A program made the translations under genes and the position numbers. A stretch of DNA of 39,729 nucleotides from Bacteroidales bacterium (GTDB lineage: Bacteria; Bacteroidota; Bacteroidia; Bacteroidales; UBA10428): contig JAFGEO010000083.1 of assembly GCA_016931575.1 (NCBI GenBank), forward strand, positions 1 through 39,729. Reading direction: 5' to 3'. The notes beneath the pieces are model-generated. The model had not been told where the DNA came from, searched no databases, and saw only the letters and a program-made list of their open reading frames with translations. This document shows positions 34,626 to 39,729 of the stretch, one piece after another. How positions within the stretch are numbered: the stretch's first letter is position 1; each line of letters starts with the position of its first letter.

Positions 34626-35399
34626 TTGGATTATGGGGCGAGGATGTATGAGCCTAGTTTGGGACGTTTTCATACTCTTGATCCACATGCAGAAAATTAT
34701 TTAAGTTGGACTCCATATAATTATGCTGCGAACAATCCAATTCTTTTTATAGATCCGACTGGCATGGATTGGGAAAAGACAGAAAGTACGGATGACAATG
34801 GAAATATTCATATGGAATATACAATAACTGTTAAAGTCAAAAATTCGGCAGGTCTTGACGATGAGGAACTTGGAGAACTAACAGATGCCATTATTAATCA
34901 AGTTCAATCAACATTCCAGGGTGAGAATGAGGATGGAACATTTTCCTATACAACAAATCTGATTTTTGATTTTGAAGGAGAAGTTGAAGAAGGAGATTTT
35001 TATTTTGATTTCGTTGATCAGGTTGATGATAATGGAACACCTACAAATTATGTTGGTAAAGTAGATGAAATTGGTGATTTTAGTTCGAATAGAATACAAG
35101 TAAAGGTGAATAGACCAAGTCTTGAGGAAATGGCAAAAGTCTCAGCACATGAAATTGGACACACAGGCGGCTTGACACATCCAGCATATCCAGTTTATGA
35201 TGTAGATGAAAATGGAGTAAACATTGGTAATGAAAGAGAAAATGTAATGAATCAGGGATATTTTGGAACCAAAGTTACATATGATCAATTGTCCTATATT
35301 AGACATGTCATGAATAATGGTTATAATGCTACTCCTTATAATCGAACATTGAAATCAAACTTGACACCAAATAATATTAAAGAACCAACTATAAGATAA
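34626..35399 (+). CDS. Truncated RHS module with metzincin-type toxin
   Basis: A 257-residue C-terminal piece of an RHS protein. Residues 1-46 ([19 protein letters not shown], then [17 protein letters not shown]) are the end of the RHS-associated core. The variable tip (47-257) carries [11 protein letters not shown] (His175, Glu176, His179, His185), an exact HExxHxxGxxH metzincin motif, with a possible Met-turn at NVMNQ (Met208). There is no signal peptide, no RHS repeat shell and only a TTG start, although the frame is open back to 34590. It is best read as an orphan toxin tip that works only after joining a complete RHS gene. The low GC sets it apart from upstream genes. Confidence 0.7.
   Translation: MDYGARMYEPSLGRFHTLDPHAENYLSWTPYNYAANNPILFIDPTGMDWEKTESTDDNGNIHMEYTITVKVKNSAGLDDEELGELTDAIINQVQSTFQGENEDGTFSYTTNLIFDFEGEVEEGDFYFDFVDQVDDNGTPTNYVGKVDEIGDFSSNRIQVKVNRPSLEEMAKVSAHEIGHTGGLTHPAYPVYDVDENGVNIGNERENVMNQGYFGTKVTYDQLSYIRHVMNNGYNATPYNRTLKSNLTPNNIKEPTIR
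34628..34651 (+). repeat. RHS-core direct repeat, copy 1
   Basis: A 24-nt sequence, from GGATTATGGGGCG to GTATGA, identical to the copy at 36026-36049. It encodes the DYGARMY segment of the RHS core and marks the 5' edge shared by the two truncated modules. Confidence 0.9.
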
Positions 35400-35406
35400 A
35401 TATTAT

Positions 35407-35847
35407 ATGAATAATTTTTTCTTCACCGCAGTGATTTTTTTCTTTTTTGGAAATGGAATTCTTATCGCCCAAGTAGCTGAAAAAACAATATTAGATATTT
35501 CTAAAGGAGATTGCTTTAATCAGGAGAGTATAATTGATGAGGAGTCTGATACGCTTAATTACTACTTCATTTTCGAAGCTTTTTTTATTGATGACACTGT
35601 AATTGTATATTCGAATGAGCAGCCTATTATAAAGGAGGTTATTATTACAGATCAGATAGTTGGCAGGGCAAAAATGGTTCGAGTAGGAGATATTTCACAA
35701 ATCAGATCCATTGGTTTTAAAATTAATCAGAGAGGCCTAGTTACTATAAAACCGGATCCGCATAAAGCCTACTATAGAATTCGATACAATGATTCAATGA
35801 ATCTGGTTGAGATTTGTGTTGCAAAATATATGCCAGTTTCGTTTTGA
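35407..35847 (+). CDS. Exported protein, candidate immunity to metzincin tip
   Basis: A 146-residue protein starting 7 nt after the metzincin-type module. A hydrophobic Phe-rich signal peptide (MNNFFFTAVIFFFFGNGILIAQ) sends it to the periplasm. The mature part is small and beta-rich (TLNYYFIFEAFFIDDTVIVYS, MVRVGDISQIRSIGFKIN); no family is recognised. Tight linkage to the toxin tip, low GC and export fit an immunity protein that neutralises a toxin arriving in the periplasm. That role is inferred only from position. Confidence 0.55.
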   Translation: MNNFFFTAVIFFFFGNGILIAQVAEKTILDISKGDCFNQESIIDEESDTLNYYFIFEAFFIDDTVIVYSNEQPIIKEVIITDQIVGRAKMVRVGDISQIRSIGFKINQRGLVTIKPDPHKAYYRIRYNDSMNLVEICVAKYMPVSF

Positions 35848-35850
35848 TTT

Positions 35851-35923
35851 TTTTCCCTGCTGCCGCGAGTTCCCCCGCATGGCGCCAGCGTCTCGCTGGT
35901 GCCTGTCTATCAGCCAGGGAAAA
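35851..35923. repeat. Nested hairpin element (REP-like)
   Basis: An outer imperfect inverted repeat, TTTTCCCTGCTG (35851-35862) and CAGCCAGGGAAAA (35911-35923, one extra C), encloses an inner hairpin GGCGCCAGCG/CGCTGGTGCC (35881-35890 with 35894-35903, one G-T pair). It is GC-rich inside AT-rich DNA and lies between the two RHS modules. It could be a mobile palindromic repeat and may also end the upstream transcript. Confidence 0.6.
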
Positions 35924-36025
35924 ACAGCAATTCTCAATCGCGAGCTGGAAAAATGAAAACAAAACCCCTATTTTAGAAGCACCAATGTTCTTTGAATAAG
36001 TCTGATTTTTGGGTGTAAGTTGTTA

Positions 36026-36049
36026 GGATTATGGGGCGAGGATGTATGA
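36026..36049 (+). repeat. RHS-core direct repeat, copy 2
   Basis: Identical over 24 nt to 34628-34651. The triplet immediately before GAT TAT in this frame is TAG, so the RHS reading frame is closed at this edge, and homology to copy 1 weakens upstream of it. Confidence 0.9.
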
Positions 36050-36866
36050 TCCTGCTATTGGTAGGTGGCATGTGGTGGATCCGTTAGGAGAGGAATATTA
36101 TTCATTATCGCCTTATAATTATGTAAGCAATAATCCAATTATTACTATAGATCCAGATGGAACTAAAGGCTATACAGTTAACGATGATGGTGTTGTTGTG
36201 CCCATTAAGGATCAAAAAGATGATGCATACGGAGGGGCCGATTATGATATTTTATTTACAGAAACTGATTATAACGAAGGGAAAACTGGTGAAAGTGATG
36301 GACTTAAAGTAAATGACACCGATATTCTTTCAGGTTTAGCGGAATATAATGATGAATATGAAGGGCACTTTTCAACAACCAAAAATAAGAAAGAAGCATT
36401 TAAAGTATTCTATTATATGGCAGAGCATACTGAAGCTGAGTGGAATATTAGTGGATTTCGCACTTCTTCAAAAAATTTATTTTTCATTGGCACAAATAAT
36501 GTAACTCATAAAACTAATGGTCTTTATGCCTCAGTTACAGATCCCACGGAACTTGATAGATTTGAGGATAAAAGACTTGTATTCTCAATGCACGATCATC
36601 CTGGAACTGAAACATGGGAAGGAACAAAAAGAGGTTCAGGTACAGATATGTATTGGGCATCTGTGAGATACAAGGATTTTGAGAGACATGGTATGAAATA
36701 TTATAAATGGTGGTTTAAATATGATGGTACATGGACTGTTTATCCACATCATTATGTTTATCATAAGCAATCAAAAACATTGTATTTATACCAACCATGG
36801 AAAGGTGACTATTATATTAGGCCGATCAATAAATCAAATGATCTATATAGAGATTTAGGTTTTTAG
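36042..36866 (+). CDS. Truncated RHS module with JAMM-like toxin
   Basis: A 274-residue C-terminal RHS fragment. Residues 1-41 ([20 protein letters not shown], then [18 protein letters not shown]) are the end of the RHS core. The tip contains HDHPG (His184, His186) and SGTD (Ser199, Asp202), preceded by an acidic EAEWN segment. Together these resemble the Glu...HxHP...SxxD metal site of JAB/JAMM peptidases found in polymorphic toxins, though the spacing between His186 and Ser199 is longer than usual. It has no N-terminal shell, and a TAG sits just upstream in frame. A different nuclease or deaminase fold is possible. Confidence 0.6.
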   Translation: MYDPAIGRWHVVDPLGEEYYSLSPYNYVSNNPIITIDPDGTKGYTVNDDGVVVPIKDQKDDAYGGADYDILFTETDYNEGKTGESDGLKVNDTDILSGLAEYNDEYEGHFSTTKNKKEAFKVFYYMAEHTEAEWNISGFRTSSKNLFFIGTNNVTHKTNGLYASVTDPTELDRFEDKRLVFSMHDHPGTETWEGTKRGSGTDMYWASVRYKDFERHGMKYYKWWFKYDGTWTVYPHHYVYHKQSKTLYLYQPWKGDYYIRPINKSNDLYRDLGF

Positions 36867-36868
36867 CT

Positions 36869-37390
36869 ATGAAGCATAAAATAATTTTCATTTTCATAGT
36901 ATTAATTGGCTTTTCTTCATGCAAAGAAAAGCCAATTAATACTATGAAAAAAAATGAAGCAAAACTAAGTTTGAAGGATAGTGCGCTATATATTGTATCT
37001 GCTGATTTGATGAAAATACTTAATGATCATATAGCCTATGGAAGTACAATAAATGACAATGATGATTCAAGAGGGAATATCTATATAGTTGATTTTCAAA
37101 AGCGATATAATGACTGTTACGTCCAAATTTTCGAATCGCCGTTCTATTTAAGTGATAGCTTATGGGGTTATTTTATTCTTAATGATAAATTGATAGTTTT
37201 CAATAAAGATGTTCATGGCGAGTGTAGTCGAGGGCTTGTCAATCTTGATAAATTGGAAACTGACTTTCCTGAACAATTTCCTAATGAAAATTCAAATATT
37301 GTTAAAAGGACTTATGATGGATATGCTGCAGAATATAAAATCATACTAACAGATAGTATTCCTAGACTCATTTTTGTTCGACGTATCTGA
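36869..37390 (+). CDS. Lipoprotein, candidate immunity to JAMM-like tip
   Basis: A 173-residue lipoprotein whose ATG lies 2 nt after the toxin-tip stop. The lipobox GFSSC lipidates Cys18, followed by a KEK tether. The mature domain (DSALYIVSADLMKILNDHIAY, YNDCYVQIFESPFYLSDSLWG) is not recognised. Envelope location and near-overlap with the toxin gene suggest an immunity protein. Its signal-peptide codons contain a 27-bp perfect inverted repeat that should strongly fold the mRNA near the start. Confidence 0.6.
   Translation: MKHKIIFIFIVLIGFSSCKEKPINTMKKNEAKLSLKDSALYIVSADLMKILNDHIAYGSTINDNDDSRGNIYIVDFQKRYNDCYVQIFESPFYLSDSLWGYFILNDKLIVFNKDVHGECSRGLVNLDKLETDFPEQFPNENSNIVKRTYDGYAAEYKIILTDSIPRLIFVRRI
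36891..36950. repeat. 27-bp perfect inverted repeat inside lipoprotein gene
   Basis: The left arm 36891-36917 and right arm 36924-36950 are exact reverse complements separated only by CATGCA. The repeat covers about codons 8-27 of the lipoprotein gene, including the lipobox. No T-run follows on either strand. Confidence 0.95.
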
Positions 37391-37415
37391 ATATCGGTTA
37401 GACCGGGTTTTCTAT

Positions 37416-37769
37416 TTACAGAGCATAAGCCTGCCTGGCGTTAAAATCCCGGATAAGCGCACTAAGTACTTTCAGGATCGATTTTTTCTCTTCATCGGGC
37501 AATTGATCGAGTTGTTTGAATTGTTTGATCAGTTCAGCATCTTTTAGTGTCTGCTCTGCCTTATCAGACTTATTGCCGTTAACCATATAATCAATAGAAA
37601 CATCGAAAACATCGGCCAGCCGTTGGAGTACATCAGCAGGTGGTTGAACTTTATTGCTTTCATATCTGGTTAGCTGTGTATGTGAAATACTAATCTTTGC
37701 GGCCAGTTGCGCCTGTGTAAGTCCTGTTTGCTTTCTTAAGTCTTGTATGCGATTACCTAGGTCTGACAT
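37416..37769 (-). CDS. XRE-family transcription regulator
   Basis: A 117-residue DNA-binding protein. The N-terminal Cro/CI helix-turn-helix (about 6-62) reads IQDLRKQTGLTQAQLAAKIS and SISHTQLTRYESNKVQPP. The C-terminal helices (KAEQTLKDAELIKQFKQLDQL, DEEKKSILKVLSALIRDF) probably dimerise. No protease or metabolite domain is present. It is divergent from the recombinase remnant, and its upstream region has repeated CTTAT-type palindromes, one between its -7 box and the -33 position, so it is probably an autorepressor. Confidence 0.9.
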   Translation of the reverse strand: MSDLGNRIQDLRKQTGLTQAQLAAKISISHTQLTRYESNKVQPPADVLQRLADVFDVSIDYMVNGNKSDKAEQTLKDAELIKQFKQLDQLPDEEKKSILKVLSALIRDFNARQAYAL

Positions 37770-37801
37770 GATTTATTGTCTTTGAAGAAGAATTATACCT
37801 A

Positions 37802-37827
37802 CAAATTTACCAAATAAGGCGCTTATT
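37802..37827 (-). promoter_or_regulatory. XRE gene promoter with overlapping operator
   Basis: The minus strand reads TAAATTTG at 37802-37809 (TAnnTTTG), 33 nt before the XRE ATG. AATAAG-GCG-CTTATT at 37813-37827 is a perfect 6-bp palindrome with a 3-nt centre, placed in the spacer upstream of the -7 box. Binding there would block the gene's own transcription. Confidence 0.55.
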
Positions 37828-37842
37828 GTGGATAAAGCTTAG

Positions 37843-37919
37843 TCTTATTGTTAAGAACTTTCCGGAAGGAAAATACAATCATTTTGCCTTTTAAGACTTA
37901 TTTTGTTCTTATAAGACAA
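37843..37919. promoter_or_regulatory. Further CTTA-type operator candidates
   Basis: TCTTA-TTGT-TAAGA (37843-37856) and TCTTATAAGA (37907-37916, inside the wider palindrome 37903-37919) share CTTA/TAAG half-sites with the palindrome at 37813-37827. Their spacing differs, so they may be secondary sites for the XRE protein. Confidence 0.4.
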
Positions 37920-37934
37920 TCAAAAAGTTATTAA

Positions 37935-38459
37935 TACGCAGCCTACCCGGTCATTGATGCCCGCACAAAGCGAAACAAGATCATGCTGGGCATGTACATT
38001 TACCAGGGAGTAAAGACCGATGAATTAAAGAAACTGCAGACAAGTCATATCGATTTGCAGCAAGGCAAGATCCATATTCCCGGCAGCAAGCGCAGTAACA
38101 GCCGGAAACTATCCTTAAAACCATTCCAGATCCTTGATCTGCATGAATACATAAACCGGGTAAGATCGGAATTAATCACAGAACCTACAGACCAACTTTT
38201 TATCAGCCGTGAAGGAAACAGAAACCTTAAAAACAGCATGCATCATCTTTTCAGGGCACTAAGGCGGATAAACCCGCAGGTAAGGGATGCCCGTCAGATC
38301 CGCAGCAGCGTGATCGTTCGCTGGCTGAATAACCACAACCTGCGGCAGGTGCAATACATGGCCGGGCATAAGTATGTAAGCAGTACGGAGCGGTATGCTA
38401 TGAATAACCTGGAGGAACTGAAAAGCGAAGAAGAAAAGTATCATCCGCTTTCGGACTAA
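37935..38459 (+). pseudogene. 5'-truncated tyrosine recombinase
   Basis: Only the catalytic half of a tyrosine recombinase remains. The frame is open from 37935 (after a TAA) and reads YAAYPVIDARTKRNKIMLGM into the domain; the first ATG is 37983 (158 residues). GVKTDELKKLQTSHIDL is the first box, with Lys in the usual Arg position, and RQIRSSVIVRWL replaces the usual HxLRH. MAGHKYVSSTERY keeps GH and the nucleophilic Tyr. The N-terminal DNA-binding domain is missing. It resembles Bacteroidota recombinases of accessory regions, not XerD. Probably inactive, but it marks the region as mobile. Confidence 0.7.
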
Positions 38460-38523
38460 ATTTTGTATAGGCAGAACAAAACTAAAGTATGTTTTAATCG
38501 TTAAATTTGTAGGAGATAAATCA

Positions 38524-38745
38524 ATGGAGCTTATGAATACTATTGAAAAAAGAGATTACATTCAAAGCCATCTGCATATTGCAGATGATAGCGTAATCAA
38601 TGAGTTTTATGAGATGCTTCGTAAAGAAGAAGCATTAAAGGAGAAGTTAACACAGAGGGCTAAAAAATCAGAGCAGGATATTCTTTCAGGAAAAGTATTT
38701 ACCCGGTCTGAAATCGAACAAAGAACAAATAATATTGGTCGATGA
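38524..38745 (+). CDS. Putative antitoxin of ParE-type pair
   Basis: A 73-residue helical, charged protein (YIQSHLHIADDSVINEFYEML, LKEKLTQRAKKSEQDILSGK, then FTRSEIEQR). It is preceded by AGGAG 8 nt upstream of the ATG and overlaps the toxin gene by 4 nt (ATGA), the usual arrangement for an antitoxin. No named DNA-binding fold is clear; the size and the C-terminal FTRSEIE segment are like short addiction-module antitoxins. Confidence 0.75.
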   Translation: MELMNTIEKRDYIQSHLHIADDSVINEFYEMLRKEEALKEKLTQRAKKSEQDILSGKVFTRSEIEQRTNNIGR

Positions 38746-39041
38746 AGCTTGTCTATACCGAACAATCCCTGAAAGGTTTGGAAGAAGCACTGGAATTTAT
38801 AGCACCGAAAGTATCCTATCAGAAGTTAATTGAAATAAGGGATAAAATATTAGATACCGCTGACTCCCTGATCTTGCAACCATTAAAAGGCCAAAAAGAA
38901 CCATTCCTGGAACACTTGGAGTTAGATCACCGCAGATTGATAGAGGGACATTACAAGATAATTTATAGGGTTATTGATGAGTACATTTACATCACTGATG
39001 TTTTTGATTCCAGGCAAGATCCTGACAAAATGAAAGCATAA
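38742..39041 (+). CDS. RelE/ParE-family toxin
   Basis: A 99-residue toxin of the RelE/ParE superfamily. It opens with MKLVYTEQSLKGLEEALEFI, matching the family start in which two helices pack on a small sheet. The C-terminal sheet reads HRRLIEGHYKIIYRVIDEYI and then ITDVFDSRQDP, the conserved R...YRV...I..V.D.R pattern. ParE members attack DNA gyrase and RelE members cut mRNA on ribosomes; the sequence does not decide between these. It is translationally coupled to its antitoxin and sits in an accessory region beside a recombinase remnant. Confidence 0.88.
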   Translation: MKLVYTEQSLKGLEEALEFIAPKVSYQKLIEIRDKILDTADSLILQPLKGQKEPFLEHLELDHRRLIEGHYKIIYRVIDEYIYITDVFDSRQDPDKMKA

Positions 39042-39276
39042 TTAGCTTTATTCCCCGCAGGCAAAATTAACCGGCTCCTGCCGCCAACGCCAAATTTTAC
39101 CTACTCCCCGGAGTTTACCCCGACCCGGCGGGGCCAGCCCTTCCGTGGTCTTGCTCTCCCAACGCTATTTACAGCACATTGTATTTTTTCTTTCAATTGA
39201 ATGATTTAAATAGGTAAAGAATAAAATACAAAGAGCTGTAAAAGCTAACGCACAGATAAAACCACCCCAAGCTATA

Positions 39277-39382
39277 TTAACATAATAAACCTTATATGAG
39301 CAGCCGCCACCGCGCAAACCAAACCTGCCTTCGCTGAAGCTACGGCAGGCGATGGCTGTCGGTATAAGGCTTACTATGTTAA
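39277..39382. repeat. Long hairpin with 20-bp arms
   Basis: Arms 39277-39296 and 39363-39382 are reverse complements at 18 of 20 positions; on the minus strand both mismatches are G-U compatible. The enclosed 66 nt hold smaller pairings, CCTGCC/GGCAGG and CAGCC/GGCTG. The overall size is similar to integron attC sites, but the attC core-site consensus was not found. Confidence 0.7.
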
Positions 39383-39480
39383 ATAGCCGCACGGCCCGAT
39401 GCTCCCTTCTGATGGAGCACCCTCCATAAATGACCACCTTAAAACCTGATTAGTCGAAGATAAGCCAGCGCCCACCCGCA

Positions 39481-39569
39481 GTCAAGGTCAAGCCCTGCGG
39501 GTTCCGCCAAAAAAGTTTTTTCTTTCAATTGATTTAAGCTGTAAAAACTTTTTTACCGGAAACCTTGAC
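39481..39569. repeat. Long nested hairpin
   Basis: The outer arms GTCAAGG (39481-39487) and CCTTGAC (39563-39569) enclose a perfect 12-bp stem AAAAAAGTTTTT/AAAAACTTTTTT (39509-39520 with 39543-39554). GGTTCCG and CGGAAACC can pair between them with a bulge. It is noncoding. Confidence 0.65.
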
Positions 39570-39660
39570 ACTTCCCAACCCACGGCTTGAATAGATGCCT
39601 AATCCGGAATTAAGGTTAGCCCTGTCTTAGGCCTTCAAATCCCATTATTTTTAGGCTTCG

Positions 39661-39668
39661 TATCTTTG
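39661..39668 (+). promoter_or_regulatory. Putative -7 element of last gene
   Basis: TATCTTTG fits TAnnTTTG and lies 30 nt before the ATG at 39699. It is AT-rich around the box, with no clear -33 element. Confidence 0.5.
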
Positions 39669-39698
39669 TGATAGTAAACATTTTAAACCAATAAAAAT

Positions 39699-39729
39699 AT
39701 GGGAAAAGAGATCGATTTTAAGTTAGCGA
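39699..39729 (+). CDS. Start of a gene cut by the window edge
   Basis: An ATG 30 nt after a TAnnTTTG box opens a frame reading MGKEIDFKLA up to the window end. Ten codons are too few to name a family. The promoter position supports a real start. Confidence 0.5.
   Translation, partial: MGKEIDFKLA

Larger units (their letters stand above)
39042..39698. other. Noncoding stretch rich in inverted repeats
   Basis: No credible gene is seen in these 657 nt. The stretch holds ACTCCCCGGAGT (39103-39114), CCCCG/CGGGG (39118-39133), two long imperfect hairpins (39277-39382 and 39481-39569) and two copies of TTTTTCTTTCAATTGA (39185-39200 and 39517-39532). The composition alternates between GC-rich and AT-rich blocks. 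Confidence 0.6.

Noticed and set aside
38502-38509. TAAATTTG as promoter of the toxin-antitoxin pair
   Set aside because: It lies directly before the AGGAG ribosome site, so transcription from it would start at or beyond that site; the true promoter must be further upstream.
39165-39437. Minus-strand 90-codon frame with one hydrophobic stretch
   Set aside because: It begins with GTG, has no ribosome site and runs through both arms of the hairpin at 39277-39382. The hydrophobic part probably comes from the repeat; not supported as a gene.
39042-39698. Integron attC array
   Set aside because: Hairpin size and the toxin-antitoxin context are suggestive, but no GTTRRRY/RYYYAAC core pair was found, and the recombinase remnant lacks an identifiable IntI-specific patch.

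Overview
The window is chromosomal DNA of a member of the Bacteroidota, probably close to Bacteroidales/Marinilabiliales. The supporting signs are a type IX secretion cargo with a gliding-motility C-terminal domain, several promoters with the TAnnTTTG -7 element in place of a sigma70 -10 box, weak or absent Shine-Dalgarno sites, a DAHP synthase/chorismate mutase fusion, and SusD-free but lipoprotein-rich accessory genes. No rRNA, tRNA, CRISPR array or complete insertion sequence was seen.

Positions 1-34589 are ordinary core genome. Pyruvate phosphate dikinase (-), XerD (-) and pyruvate kinase (+) come first. A translationally coupled trio follows: a DUF6702 protein, a large T9SS cargo and a TPR protein. 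Next are a small outer-membrane barrel and prephenate dehydrogenase (-), then a TPR sensor kinase/LuxR regulator pair with a small unknown protein and a secreted beta-helix protein (+). An aromatic amino acid operon runs on the minus strand: pheA, DAHP synthase-chorismate mutase, aroB, aroD, aroC. An ABC-F ATPase, endonuclease III and four secreted or lipoprotein genes follow. The last core block holds uvrA, an ECF sigma factor with a 65-residue partner, malate dehydrogenase, a YggS protein and a dihydroorotate dehydrogenase-like protein.

The best regulatory find is upstream of pheA. A short minus-strand ORF at 21552-21608 encodes MRTNNTFSFFYFYFSKLR. It is followed by mutually exclusive RNA stems and by a terminator whose U-tract ends just before the gene. 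This is a complete Phe-dependent transcription attenuator, controlling entry into the whole pheA-aroC operon.

From 34590 to the end the DNA changes character. It becomes AT-rich, with repeats and hairpins. Two N-terminally truncated RHS modules begin at the same 24-nt sequence. One carries a metzincin-type motif (HExxHxxGxxH) and the other a JAMM-like motif, and each is followed within 10 nt by a small secreted or lipoprotein gene that could be its immunity protein. After them come an XRE repressor with operator-like palindromes, a 5'-truncated tyrosine recombinase, a ParE-type toxin-antitoxin pair and about 650 nt of noncoding DNA with two long imperfect hairpins. This looks like a store of toxin tips and small cassettes inserted directly after the dihydroorotate dehydrogenase-like gene.
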